Assembly: GCA_003281505.1 (NCBI GenBank) | Contig: QCBU01000003.1 | Location: 1 to 64,000 of the forward strand | Direction of reading: 5' to 3' | Origin: Prochlorococcus sp. AG-347-J14 | GTDB lineage: Bacteria > Cyanobacteriota > Cyanobacteriia > PCC-6307 > Cyanobiaceae | Length of the DNA: 64,000 nt | Shown here: positions 17,978-26,468 of the stretch, piece by piece | How the letters are laid out: every line of letters begins with the position of its first letter | Numbering within the stretch: position 1 is the first letter of the stretch | Notes under the pieces: generated by a model | Databases searched by the model: none | The model's input: only the letters and a program-made list of their open reading frames with translations | What the model was told of the DNA's origin: nothing | Program-made: the position numbers and the translations under genes

Positions 17978-18040
17978 TACTTAACAAGCTTTTTAATACT
18001 AAATTTAAAATTTCAATTTAGTTTTCTGACAGAATAAGTT

Positions 18041-18172
18041 CTAATCTAATTCCTTTTTTGGTTTTGTATTGATATTGGAAGTTCCCTTAGCAGCAGAAAC
18101 GAAGAAAAAGAAGCCTACAATTCCTGATATACCAAATATCGCAGCCAAAGGATCAAAAGTGAAAGAAAACAT
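18041..18172 (-). CDS. small one-helix membrane protein
   Basis: 43 residues: MFSFTFDPLAAIFGISGIVG leads into FFFFVSAAKG and a polar tail (TSNINTKPKKELD). A single Gly/Phe-rich helix of the type found in thylakoid low-mass subunits, but without a match I recognise. The complementary frame is not convincingly coding. Confidence 0.55.
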   Translation of the reverse strand: MFSFTFDPLAAIFGISGIVGFFFFVSAAKGTSNINTKPKKELD

Positions 18173-18457
18173 AGAATTTATAAAATCAAGCTAAATAATA
18201 GTTTTTGAATCAAAATTGTACAATTATTGTTAAGTATAAAAAATAACAATTGAGCGGCTCATTATGTCATTATTGGTCTCTAAGTAGGTTCAAGAAAATT
18301 ATGATTTAAATTCAGATTAAAGAATAAAAATATCAATATTTATATATAAGATCTACTCTTAAGAAAGAAAAAATTTTTTAAAGAATTTTTATAAGAATAT
18401 TGAATGACACTACCCAGAGGATCCACAATTATTGTTTCTTTAGATTAATATCAATTT

Positions 18458-18640
18458 ATGACAGATTTATATTCAGCTTCCTCCTCAGTAAGTCCCTTAA
18501 TAGCTATATTATGGTGTCTTTATCCAATAGCTGTACTTGTAATCATCGAACTACTTCTTGGAGGTGGGTTTGATGATGATAATAATGACGATCAGGACGG
18601 TGGAATGCTTATACCCGCTTACTCTAGATCTAACGTTTGA
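18458..18640 (+). CDS. small membrane protein with acidic GGGFDDD..DDQDGG segment
   Basis: 60 residues. A helix (SPLIAILWCLYPIAVLVIIELLL) is followed by GGGFDDDNNDDQDGGMLIPAYSR. Tryptophan, cysteine and proline lie within the helix. The acidic DDQDGG block is shared with the minus-strand gene at 17187. It may bind divalent cations at the membrane face; this is inference from charge only. Confidence 0.65.
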   Translation: MTDLYSASSSVSPLIAILWCLYPIAVLVIIELLLGGGFDDDNNDDQDGGMLIPAYSRSNV

Positions 18641-18682
18641 AATCTTTTTAATTTTAAATTAAAGTCCAAAAGGCATTTTTAA

Positions 18683-18823
18683 TTGGCTAACTATATTGAT
18701 ACAACTCTTATTTCCCTTATTACACTTACTATTTTAATCCTTTCCTCTCTAACTTGGCTCCTCTTAAGAACTCTTAAAGAAGGTCGAAAAGCTTTAACAG
18801 ATATAAATAAAGATAGATCGTAA
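18683..18823 (+). CDS. small one-helix membrane protein
   Basis: 46 residues from TTG 18683: MANYIDTTLISLITLTIL continues as a helix through SSLTWLLLRTL and ends in a basic tail (KEGRKALTDINKDRS). It lies 42 bases after the 18458 gene on the same strand, so the two may be co-transcribed. No family recognised. Confidence 0.5.
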   Translation: MANYIDTTLISLITLTILILSSLTWLLLRTLKEGRKALTDINKDRS

Positions 18824-19076
18824 AAATCACAAAAAACATTTTAAAAATATAAAAATTCCATTAGGTATATAAAAACCTTAAATTTATAAGTTTTAATAAA
18901 TAAAAAGATATATTCCAAAAATTAAAAACTTTTCCTTCTGAAAGTTCGGGAAAAGCATAAAAATCTTAAATAAATACTAGAATTTGTAACGATTGCTAAG
19001 TTAAACAATTACCAATCTTTTGATATCCCTTTTTTAGTAAAAGGCCTTCGCTTTGTAATTACTTTAATAAATAAAC

Positions 19077-19172
19077 ATGCATCTAAATTCTTTACTTTAT
19101 GTTTGTTCTATAACTTTATTCATTTATATAATGGCGCTATTTTGGAGAGACTTGCCAAATCAAAAAAAGTGA
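19077..19172 (+). CDS. short one-helix peptide gene
   Basis: 31 residues: MHLNSLLYVCSITLFIYIMA forms one helix, then LFWRDLPNQKK. The short conserved-looking FWRDLP tail after a helix argues for a real micropeptide, but there is no clear ribosome-binding site. Confidence 0.4.
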   Translation: MHLNSLLYVCSITLFIYIMALFWRDLPNQKK

Positions 19173-19254
19173 ATAAATAATAAATATTAATTTTGTTGCT
19201 TATCAAAATAAATTGAGTTATTAATTTAATATTGGATTTAATTGTTTTATTTTA

Positions 19255-19419
19255 ATGCTGAAAAAATCTTCAAATAAAAATAACAAAAATTTATTCTCTG
19301 AGACTACGACTATTACAGAACAAAAGATGATTTGCAAAGACGGATTCTGTGCATTGCCAAATCAAGCTAAGATACCAAAACAAGATTCAAATGATATAAA
19401 TTTATTTGATCCTATTTAG
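19255..19419 (+). CDS. small soluble protein with paired cysteines
   Basis: 54 residues beginning MLKKSSNKNNKNLF. Polar throughout, with MICKDGFCALPNQ (CxxxxC) in the middle and an acidic end DSNDINLFDPI. A fragment ending '...QDILDPI' at ~22930-22998 resembles its C-terminus and may be a decayed relative. Function unknown. Confidence 0.55.
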   Translation: MLKKSSNKNNKNLFSETTTITEQKMICKDGFCALPNQAKIPKQDSNDINLFDPI

Positions 19420-19486
19420 TAAAATTATAATATTTTATAAATTGAAGATTTAATTGATAATGTTAGATTATTTGAATTTCTAATTT

Positions 19487-19822
19487 ATGCTTAATAACTT
19501 TTTAAATGCATATAAAGACTTTTGGATTCAAGCGACAGACTTCAAAGGATTCACATGTCGATCGGACTGGTGGTTAGTTCAATTAGCGAATCTTATCATT
19601 TCTTTCCTAACCATACCAATATTCTTAAAAACGTTTGGTTTCAATGCTTATGGAATAGTTTGTATCATTCCTCAAATAGCTATTGATGTAAGAAGAATCA
19701 GAGATTTTGGAAAAGATTGGAAATGGATCTTTATTAATTTAATACCTATCTTAGGATGGATCTTATGGTTCATCTGGTTAGGATTTGGCAAGACTGGTAA
19801 TGGAAGAAATAAACTTATATAG
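19487..19822 (+). CDS. DUF805 family membrane protein
   Basis: 111 residues. DUF805 hallmarks: N-terminal YKDFWIQATDFKGFTCRSDWWLVQLANLIISFL, the central IPQIAIDVRRIRDFGKDWKWIFINLIPILGWILWFIWLGFGKTGNGRN. Two to three membrane helices. These are small inner-membrane proteins of unknown function, relatives of E. coli YhaH/YhaI. Confidence 0.9.
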   Translation: MLNNFLNAYKDFWIQATDFKGFTCRSDWWLVQLANLIISFLTIPIFLKTFGFNAYGIVCIIPQIAIDVRRIRDFGKDWKWIFINLIPILGWILWFIWLGFGKTGNGRNKLI

Positions 19823-19833
19823 AAATTAACTCT

Positions 19834-20142
19834 TTATTTTTTTCTTTTTTTAAAATCTACAAATCTTACCTTGTTTTTTAATTCTATTTGTTTTTCAAGA
19901 ATTCTAAACACATGCATCTCGCATTCTGTTAATTTAAGAAACTGATCTAGTGTATCTTTATCTTCCTCATCAAAATTCTCGAAAACTTCTGAAATAGCAA
20001 TACTATTACTTGCAATAAAATCCTCTGCAACATCTCTTGGATTTTTACCTAATTCGAAATCCTGAAAAGCTTCATAAGAATTAAGTTCTCTTGTTAACCA
20101 TTTAAGCCATGGTTCATTTTTTTTATTTATGGTTTTCTTCAT
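19834..20142 (-). CDS. small conserved protein, paralogue of the 9088 gene
   Basis: 102 residues: EPWLKWLTRELN, then NPRDVAEDFIASNSIAISEVFENF, QFLKLTECEMHVFRILEKQIELK, with a basic tail (FVDFKKRKK) missing from its paralogue at 9088. Soluble and helical. It converges with the DUF805 gene, 11 bases apart. Confidence 0.75.
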   Translation of the reverse strand: MKKTINKKNEPWLKWLTRELNSYEAFQDFELGKNPRDVAEDFIASNSIAISEVFENFDEEDKDTLDQFLKLTECEMHVFRILEKQIELKNKVRFVDFKKRKK

Positions 20143-20348
20143 AAAAAATTTTTTACTAGTTTAATCATTATTCGTTATTCTTTCTTTGACAGCTGTACAA
20201 TTACTTATTTTTAAAATTTAATTAAAAATAAACCTTATTTTTTTTATAATAATTAGCCTAATTATCCATTAAACTCATTATAGGATAAGTATTTATTACT
20301 CATTATTTTGTCTATAACATAGCTAGTATTAGCTTTTATTAAAGTACA

Positions 20349-20567
20349 TTGTCAATTCCATTTTATGACTTTCCTTCATCTCCAATTTTAATAATTGGTG
20401 CACTTGGTATTGCAGTAGCAATAGCAGTTTTTTTTGTCTCTTACCAAAAATATTTCAATTCTCCTTTGAACAAAGAGCTTGCAGCAAAGAAAAAAGCCTT
20501 AATTAGGGAACAAAAAGAATTAAGTGAAAGATTAGAAAAAATAGAACAAGATTTAAAAAATTTATAA
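20349..20567 (+). CDS. membrane-anchored coiled-coil small protein
   Basis: 72 residues from TTG 20349. A hydrophobic helix (PILIIGALGIAVAIAVFFVSYQ) is followed by a 45-residue charged coiled coil (LNKELAAKKKALIREQKELSERLEKIEQDLKNL) with clear heptads. Likely N-terminally anchored with a cytoplasmic oligomerising tail. No family recognised. Confidence 0.7.
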   Translation: MSIPFYDFPSSPILIIGALGIAVAIAVFFVSYQKYFNSPLNKELAAKKKALIREQKELSERLEKIEQDLKNL

Positions 20568-20652
20568 AAAATTACTCTTTATAGATATGAGTTAATGATC
20601 TCGAATTCAAGACCTTAATTTTTTAAAACGGAATTTTGGTCTATAAGGAGTT

Positions 20653-20808
20653 ATGGATAAAGATCATCTTATTGAGTTAATTTCTAATAGTCTTCTATAT
20701 GAGAGTAAAGATTCTGACTCTACTAGGAATCTTAGTGACTTTAAAAATTACTTAGAAAGATTAAATCTAGATCAATTGAGAACTATGTCTAAAGAATTTA
20801 TTCTTTAG
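20653..20808 (+). CDS. small protein of the MDKxHLIxLISNS family
   Basis: 51 residues beginning MDKDHLIELISNSLLY behind ribosome-binding site AAGGAG. Ends LNLDQLRTMSKEFIL. The protein at 61566 has the same length and the same two ends (MDKEHLIDLISNS ... LNQLRIISKEFIL) with a divergent middle. A conserved pair of this kind shows it is a real gene family; function unknown. Confidence 0.7.
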   Translation: MDKDHLIELISNSLLYESKDSDSTRNLSDFKNYLERLNLDQLRTMSKEFIL

Positions 20809-20890
20809 TATGATTTTTAAAATTTCTTAGTATTTAATAAATAATCAATAATTTTTAAAAAATTGTTAGTATCAAAAAAATAACCGAAAT

Positions 20891-21997
20891 ATGCGTAAAG
20901 TTAATAGAAGTGATTTTTTAATAAAGCCATTTCTAAAAAGAAATAATATTAGAGCTTCTTATCAAATTATTTCTACCATCTTCCCAATAATCTCTATTTG
21001 GTTAATCATCGGCCATATAATAAATCAACCTTTTTCATTATTAATTAAAGGATTTCTATTGATACCTTTTATATTTCTTCTAACTCTGTTCTCTTCTCGA
21101 ACATTCTCATTAATGCATGATTGCGGTCATAATTCTCTTTTTACAAAACGGAGATTAAACCGCTTCTTTGGATTTTTACTTGGCTTGGTTAATGGTATTC
21201 CCCAGAAGTCATGGTCGATTGATCATGCATTTCATCATAGAAATAATGGAAATTGGGAAATTTATAGAGGGCCAATAGATGTTTTAAGTCTTGAAGATTA
21301 TGAATCCCTTACAAAAAGAGAGCAAATATTTTATAAAGTAAGTCGAAACTGGGTGATGCTTTTCCCTGGCGGTTTTTTTTACTTAGTTTTAAAACCTAGA
21401 TTAGGACTGATAATTATTATTTTTAATTTCACTAAAGATATATTAGAAGAGACTTTTATCAAAATTAAAAACAGAGAAATTTCTCAACTTCTAGCTATTA
21501 ATTCAAGATTCAAACCACCTTTCTCTGATTATGGAGATAATATCAGTGAAATATGTGAATTAATAATTAATAACATATTAGTAATTGCATGGTGGTTTTT
21601 TATGTGTAAATGGTTGGGGTTAGTTTTTTTCTTATCCTTTTATTCTGTAGTATTAACCTTATCTGCAGCAATTTTAATATGTGTTTTTTTCGTACAACAT
21701 AATTATGAGAATACGTATGCTAAAAATACAAAGAATTGGGATCTTATTGATGGAGCAATTTTAGGTAGTAGCAATTTAGATATCCCTAATTGGCTAAATT
21801 GGTTTTTAGCAGACATATCCTTCCACAGTATTCATCATCTCTCTGAGAGAATACCAAACTACAACTTAAGAGCTTGTCATAAAGCAAACATTCATTTACT
21901 CCAACAATCAAAGTTCTTAAAATTAAGCGATTTTTTATACTGTTTCAAATATATTATTTGGGATAATAAAAATGAAAAATTAATTCCAATACGTTAA
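20891..21997 (+). CDS. membrane fatty acid desaturase family protein
   Basis: 368 residues, multi-pass. Three histidine boxes for the di-iron site: HDCGH (76-80), HAFHH (112-116) and HSIHH near 318, plus an extra HNYENTYAKN. It inserts double bonds, hydroxyls or similar in lipid-linked chains. The long loop after the second box and the YENTYAK motif place it in the FA_desaturase superfamily branch near cyanobacterial DesA/CrtR/DesC-like proteins; regiospecificity cannot be read. A second desaturase lies at 23669. Confidence 0.88.
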   Translation: MRKVNRSDFLIKPFLKRNNIRASYQIISTIFPIISIWLIIGHIINQPFSLLIKGFLLIPFIFLLTLFSSRTFSLMHDCGHNSLFTKRRLNRFFGFLLGLVNGIPQKSWSIDHAFHHRNNGNWEIYRGPIDVLSLEDYESLTKREQIFYKVSRNWVMLFPGGFFYLVLKPRLGLIIIIFNFTKDILEETFIKIKNREISQLLAINSRFKPPFSDYGDNISEICELIINNILVIAWWFFMCKWLGLVFFLSFYSVVLTLSAAILICVFFVQHNYENTYAKNTKNWDLIDGAILGSSNLDIPNWLNWFLADISFHSIHHLSERIPNYNLRACHKANIHLLQQSKFLKLSDFLYCFKYIIWDNKNEKLIPIR

Positions 21998-22000
21998 AAT

Positions 22001-22153
22001 CTAATTTAACCTTCTTCTCAATTTTCTTTTTAGAGGAATACTGCTATATGCATGAGTACCGATAGATGGAGGCAAGTCATTTTTTAAAGGATGCACAAAA
22101 GCATTTGCCATACTCTCTAACATTTTCGAAAGCCAATTAATTACTGATTTCAT
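22001..22153 (-). CDS. small conserved protein (MANAFVHPLKNDLPPS type)
   Basis: 50 residues: helical start MKSVINWLSKMLESMANAFVHPLK, then NDLPPSIGTHAYSSIPLKRKLRRR. The PPxIGTxxYSxxP pattern recurs in cyanobacterial small proteins. It stops 3 bases from the convergent desaturase stop codon. Confidence 0.65.
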   Translation of the reverse strand: MKSVINWLSKMLESMANAFVHPLKNDLPPSIGTHAYSSIPLKRKLRRRLN

Positions 22154-22439
22154 TTGAAAATCTAAAAGTGTACTCTTTTATCATCTAACTTAATTACTTA
22201 AAAGTAAATCAGTCTTTATGCTGATTTTTTGGAGATTACCTTATCAAATTAATATTAAATTTTCAAAAATGTTGTTTTCATTTCTGTTTTAAAAGAAGCG
22301 TATTACTACATTTTAAAAGATACACATGTTGCAAATAAATCTAGTAAATAATACTTATTTTTTCCAATTAACTTAATAAATTAAATTATTCAACATTATT
22401 TCGTGCTATATCTCTAATCCAGATAAATATAACAATATT

Positions 22440-22598
22440 ATGAATGATTCATTTTTTTCTTCAAACCAGAGCACAGAAATAGATTCTATTAATTCATATT
22501 TTGAGTGTATTACTGAATGCAGTATTGTGGATGGTCATCAAGAATGTATTACTCGTTGTTTAGAATTGCATTTAAAGGGGGGCGATCAAAATGAATAA
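22440..22598 (+). CDS. twin CX3C small protein
   Basis: 52 residues. Cysteines are arranged CITEC (23-27) and CITRC (36-40), a twin CX3C pattern with 8 residues between, inside what should be a helical hairpin (YFECITECSIVDGHQECITRCLELHL). This is the arrangement used by disulfide-linked hairpin proteins such as small Tim-type chaperones; homology is not implied. It overlaps the next gene by 8 bases (ATGAATAA). Confidence 0.65.
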   Translation: MNDSFFSSNQSTEIDSINSYFECITECSIVDGHQECITRCLELHLKGGDQNE

Positions 22599-22743
22599 AA
22601 AAAATTCACCTCAAAGGAAAACAACTTTAAAATGGAACTCCAATGGAGAGCTTTCGGAAATTGATATGTTAAGAATTTTAGAAAAGATGTCATCTCATGA
22701 TCTTAATCAGTGTCACTTAACATGCGATTCTGACCTAGGTTGA
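22591..22743 (+). CDS. small cysteine-bearing protein, coupled to the twin CX3C gene
   Basis: 50 residues beginning MNKKNSPQRKTTLKWN. C-terminal LNQCHLTCDSDLG gives a CX3C pair. Its start lies inside the stop region of the preceding gene, with GGGGGGCGA just upstream as ribosome-binding site, so the two small Cys proteins are made together and may be redox partners (inference). Confidence 0.6.
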   Translation: MNKKNSPQRKTTLKWNSNGELSEIDMLRILEKMSSHDLNQCHLTCDSDLG

Positions 22744-23002
22744 AAAATTAATATTTTTAGATCTTTTTAAATTATTAATTAGGCAAAAAATTCTGTACTA
22801 CTATCAAAAAAAATTTTCTAATAAGCTTCATTTCATATGATTTAAAGACAGAATAGATTTAAAAATTTGTTACTAAATATTTTTATCTGTGCTGCTGATA
22901 AAGGGAGCTTATGAAATTTTTATAAGATATCAATTTTTAATAAACCAGATTTCAAACAAGATTTAGAAGATTTTCAAGATATCTTAGATCCTATTTAAAA
23001 AA

Positions 23003-23143
23003 TTAGTTTTTAGGACTACTACCTTTCTTAAAGAATGTTTTTATAACCTCTTTTTTTGGTAGTTGAATCGGTTTTGCCAAACCTGAATCGCCATGAGTTG
23101 GACAATAATAAGTCATAAGCAACCACTTTTTTTCTTCATCCAT
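23003..23143 (-). CDS. small conserved soluble protein
   Basis: 46 residues: MDEEKKWLLMTYYCPTHGDS, then GLAKPIQLPKKEVIKTFFKK. Contains a C-P-T-H-G segment. Well-formed protein-like sequence with balanced charge; no family recognised. Confidence 0.55.
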   Translation of the reverse strand: MDEEKKWLLMTYYCPTHGDSGLAKPIQLPKKEVIKTFFKKGSSPKN

Positions 23144-23333
23144 AAGAAATCTTTTTCTAAATTAATTATTGAGTTCCTAGGACGGATTATGAAAAAATTT
23201 CTGTTTCTTAATCTTTTTTTCTTTTTTACTTAATAATTAATAAAAATTTTGAATCTATTTTCACTAAATAGATATAAATACGCATGACTTTTAAAAAAAA
23301 TCCTGCTATTCATTAATAAATTAAATATTATTT

Positions 23334-23465
23334 ATGACTTTAGAATCTATATTAATGGTAGTTGCTCCAATCTGTCTTTTTACCGTAGGAGTCATTATCT
23401 TGCCTATTCTAGTAAAACCACGTAAACAAACTGGTTTACCTAAGAGATATATACGTGGTCTTTAA
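23334..23465 (+). CDS. small one-helix membrane protein
   Basis: 43 residues: MTLESILMVVAPICLFTVGV continues IILPILV, then KPRKQTGLPKRYIRGL. One helix with a strongly basic cytoplasmic tail, similar in build to low-mass photosystem or NDH subunits, though not identified as one. Confidence 0.6.
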   Translation: MTLESILMVVAPICLFTVGVIILPILVKPRKQTGLPKRYIRGL

Positions 23466-23668
23466 ATTAATTAAGCTTTAGAGAAGAGCAAAGACATTCA
23501 GCATAAAAAATAAAAAAATTTTTTAAACAATTTTTTTTGAAGATGAAATTAAAATTGTAAAAACTTTATCAAAAAGAAACTATACATTCTTTTCATTATG
23601 AGATCCTGTGATGGATAATAGAATATATAAATTTACTTTTATTTAAAAAGTTCTTACCCAAAAAAAAT

Positions 23669-24835
23669 TTGAGTAATATAAAATTTTCAGGTCTTAAAGG
23701 CCAAGCGCTTGTAATAGAGGATAAAGATATTCCAAGCATAAAAGAATTTAAGGATGTTATCCCAGATCACTACTTTAAGTGCAATACCAAAACTTCTTTG
23801 AGGTATCTTTTACAATCAGCTTTAATCCAAGCATTAGTAGTTGCGATAGGGATATCTATTCCATTTACCCCTAAAATGATTCCAATTTGGATTATTTACG
23901 CATTCCTATCAGGTACTACTGCAATGGGATTCTGGGTAATTGCTCATGAATGTGGGCATGGAGCATTTTCTAAAAACAAGAAATTGGAATCTATAACTGG
24001 TTATTTAATACATTCATTACTTCTAGTTCCTTATTTTTCTTGGCAGCGTTCTCATGCAATTCATCATCGATTCACGAATAATATAACCAAAGGAGAAACG
24101 CATGTCCCTCTAGTCATTAAAGGGAATGGAGTTACAGAAAAAGTTGGCGGAGAAAAAGAATTACATTTTTCAAATTCCTTAGGTAAGAAAAATTATGGAA
24201 TTCTTCAACTCGTTTTACATCTAATATTTGGTTGGCCTGCTTATTTACTTACAGGAAGTACCGGAGGAGTTAAATATGGAACTTCAAATCATTTTTGGCC
24301 AATAAAACCATTTTCTAAAGCATTGTGGCCATCAATATGGGCCAAGAAAGTTTGGATATCAGATATTGGTGTAGGTTTAACATTATTGGGCATTGTTTAT
24401 TTAGTTTTCAAGTATGGATTATTTCCAGTAATTGCTTTATATGTTGGCCCTTTATTAGTGGTTAATTGTTGGCTAGTAATTTATACTTGGCTTCACCATA
24501 CAGATTCAGATGTACCTCATCTTTCAAATAGGGAATTTTCCTTTATGAGAGGCGCATTTCTTTCTATTGACAGGCCTTATGGTAAAGTCCTTAATTTTCT
24601 TCACCATAATATAGGTTCTAGCCATATCGTTCATCATGTATGTCCAACGATCCCCCATTATCATGCAAAAAAGGCAACTGTCTTAATTAAAAAAGCCTTT
24701 AAAAAAGCATATCTTTTTAATCCTGATCCAATACACAAAGCTCTATGGAATATTGCTTGCAATTGCGTTGCTGTTAAGCCAGACATCAAGAGAGGAGGAT
24801 ATATATGGCAATCGTCATACAAAATAGTGGATTAA
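23669..24835 (+). CDS. membrane fatty acid desaturase, DesA-type (delta-12-like)
   Basis: 388 residues. His boxes HECGH (93-97), HAIHH (129-133) and HIVHH near 320, with GFWVIAHECGHGAFS and the HHTDSDVPHL motif typical of cyanobacterial/plastid omega-6 desaturases. It would desaturate acyl chains of thylakoid glycerolipids. The C-terminal PTIPHYHAKKAT block also fits. Start TTG 23669 gives a normal N-terminus. More typical of the desaturase family than the gene at 20891. Confidence 0.9.
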   Translation: MSNIKFSGLKGQALVIEDKDIPSIKEFKDVIPDHYFKCNTKTSLRYLLQSALIQALVVAIGISIPFTPKMIPIWIIYAFLSGTTAMGFWVIAHECGHGAFSKNKKLESITGYLIHSLLLVPYFSWQRSHAIHHRFTNNITKGETHVPLVIKGNGVTEKVGGEKELHFSNSLGKKNYGILQLVLHLIFGWPAYLLTGSTGGVKYGTSNHFWPIKPFSKALWPSIWAKKVWISDIGVGLTLLGIVYLVFKYGLFPVIALYVGPLLVVNCWLVIYTWLHHTDSDVPHLSNREFSFMRGAFLSIDRPYGKVLNFLHHNIGSSHIVHHVCPTIPHYHAKKATVLIKKAFKKAYLFNPDPIHKALWNIACNCVAVKPDIKRGGYIWQSSYKIVD

Positions 24836-24952
24836 AACACAATAAGCATCAATTCTTTATCACATTAATTTACGCAAATCTGAAAAGAATATAAAAGAAT
24901 TAGCAATAGTAATTTTTTCATCTTAGAAAAATATCTAAATATATTAATTCTC

Positions 24953-25114
24953 ATGAGCGGTGACAATTTGCATGGTAAGCAACCTATTAAATTTTATTCG
25001 GAAAAAATAACGCTTACAAAAGTTGAATTATTAGAAAGACAATTGAGTTTAGGCGAAAAAATTTCAGATTTAGATCAAAAGCATAAAGAATGGAGCAAAA
25101 AACTATTAGGCTGA
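24953..25114 (+). CDS. small coiled-coil protein
   Basis: 53 residues beginning MSGDNLHGKQPIKFY. The second half is a leucine-rich charged helix (LTKVELLERQLSLGEKISDLDQKHKEW). Soluble. No family recognised. Confidence 0.55.
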   Translation: MSGDNLHGKQPIKFYSEKITLTKVELLERQLSLGEKISDLDQKHKEWSKKLLG

Positions 25115-25163
25115 TCATTGAATATTATGAATTTTATAATTGATTGATACTTGCATTTACTTA

Positions 25164-25781
25164 TCAATAAACTTTTCTATAAATTATTGAAAAATTATTT
25201 GCAGGCATACCAATAATATCTTCTTGATAAAAACCATTTTTCTTACTCTCATAAAAAACTTCCTCAAGATTTTTAATACCCCAAAGATCATTTTGCATTT
25301 TCAATGAATTATCGAAAAAATAATTACTCTCGCTTGTATGCTTATTACAAATTTTGAATGGTCCATACAATATCAAATATTGTCCATTTTTAAGTAATTT
25401 TCCTGACTCTCTAAAGAGTGCTACAGTGCAAGACCACTGTGCTACATGAATCATATTTATAGAGACTATTCCTTGCAAAGAATGAGCTAATCTCAATGGA
25501 ATTTTCCAAGGAATTTTTTCTACATCAATCTCAAGAGGCTGAGGCATTGTCTTAGTTAAGTCTTCATACTCAATCCAAGAACTTATACTTTTTCTATGCA
25601 CTAACTCCGGATCACTTGTTTGCCAAATTATTTCGGGAAAGCGTTTTTGAAAAAACACTGCATGTTCACCGCTCCCACTCCCAATTTCCAAGACTGAACC
25701 TTTTTTTATAATTCTGGATAGTACATCACCAATGCATTCTCTATTTCTTTGAGTTGCCGGGAAAAAAAGTCTATTATCCAA
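25164..25781 (-). CDS. DUF938 family class I methyltransferase
   Basis: 205 residues. SAM-binding motif VLEIGSGSGEHAVFFQKRFP at 30-50, preceded by FFPATQRNRECIGDVL, then TSDPE, and INMIHVAQWSCTVALF, all matching DUF938. Substrate unknown. It is downstream of the minus-strand micropeptide gene at 25830, 48 bases away. Confidence 0.92.
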   Translation of the reverse strand: MDNRLFFPATQRNRECIGDVLSRIIKKGSVLEIGSGSGEHAVFFQKRFPEIIWQTSDPELVHRKSISSWIEYEDLTKTMPQPLEIDVEKIPWKIPLRLAHSLQGIVSINMIHVAQWSCTVALFRESGKLLKNGQYLILYGPFKICNKHTSESNYFFDNSLKMQNDLWGIKNLEEVFYESKKNGFYQEDIIGMPANNFSIIYRKVY

Positions 25782-25829
25782 AATTAAAAAAAATTGGGCA
25801 TTTCATTATAAAAATTCTAAGATCCTTTA

Positions 25830-25994
25830 TTATTTAACCTTTCTTAATTTAGGAGTCTTGAAAAACATAATTTTTAGGCTAAAGAATAATATTGAAATTG
25901 TAAGAGCAGGCAAGATATAAAGTATTAAATCAGAACTCATTAAAGAAGGAATTCTTCCAAAAATTAAATGCATGTAAAAAGTCGTAAAAGACAT
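25830..25994 (-). CDS. small one-helix membrane protein
   Basis: 54 residues from ATG 25994 (MSFTTFYMHLIFGR) or 36 from ATG 25940. A hydrophobic helix (LILYILPALTISILFFSLKIMF) and a basic tail (FKTPKLRKVK) are common to both. Upstream of the DUF938 gene on the same strand. Confidence 0.5.
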   Translation of the reverse strand: MSFTTFYMHLIFGRIPSLMSSDLILYILPALTISILFFSLKIMFFKTPKLRKVK

Positions 25995-26360
25995 AAATCA
26001 CTTATATATCTAATGTATTAATAGCAATAACTTGAGTTCTGAAAACTACTTTTACTCAAAAATAAAAATTTTCACAAAAAAAGAGTCAGCCTGTATCCCT
26101 ACTAGCTGACTCTCGTAATATATTAATTTAAATTACCTTTAAATGAGGATATACCTCTAAAAAAACAAGATAAAAATCTTATTTTTTTTTTTTTCCAAAT
26201 TCAAAAAATCAGTAAAAAAACAAAAACTCTCAAAAGGTATATTTTGACACATATATGTAGCAGTTTTTAAGCTTTTCTAACAAAACGTCGGGAAATCCCT
26301 GATTTACTTTACATTACTAAATAAAATATGTTATATTTGTTAACAAATTACATAATCAAA
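25995..26360. other. gene-free gap holding a minus-strand terminator and the hli promoter region
   Basis: No convincing ORF. It contains the hairpin at 26082-26113, an AT-rich tract with a 14-T run near 26180, and the upstream region of the tandem hli genes, including a small GGG-AAAT-CCC inverted repeat near 26290. No -35/-10 pair could be chosen with confidence. Confidence 0.6.
26075..26113 (-). terminator. rho-independent terminator read on the minus strand
   Basis: Perfect 9-bp stem: AGAGTCAGC (26082-26090) and GCTGACTCT (26105-26113), 14-nt loop. The T tract follows on the minus strand (T7 at 26075-26081 read in reverse), none on the plus strand. No minus-strand gene lies between it and the hli gene 1.1 kb upstream. 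Confidence 0.75.
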
Positions 26361-26468
26361 ATGACTCCAGAAGCAGAACGTTTTAATGGTTGGGCAGCAA
26401 TGTTAGGTTTTGTTGCAGCTGTTGGTGCCTATGTCACAACAGGCCAGATCATCCCAGGCTGGTTCTAA
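26361..26468 (+). CDS. hli: high-light-inducible protein, 35 residues
   Basis: A minimal Hli/SCP: MTPEAERFNGWAAMLGFVAA continues VGAYVTTGQIIPGWF. The chlorophyll-binding helix motif ExxNGxxAMxGF is present with Glu and Asn ligands, and the TTGQIIPG end is standard. Such proteins bind chlorophyll and carotenoid and protect photosystems under stress. It is among the shortest possible single-helix members. Its stop codon overlaps the next start (TAATG), so it is coupled to a second hli. Confidence 0.9.
   Translation: MTPEAERFNGWAAMLGFVAAVGAYVTTGQIIPGWF

Noticed and set aside
22930..22998. Short frame ISIFNKPDFKQDLEDFQDIL DPI similar to the end of the 19255 protein
   Set aside because: No usable start codon; possibly a relic but too short to call.
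26390..26467. N-terminal extension of the second hli from ATG 26390 (MGSNVRFCCSCWCL...)
   Set aside because: These bases encode the first hli in another frame; the Hli family start is at 26468.
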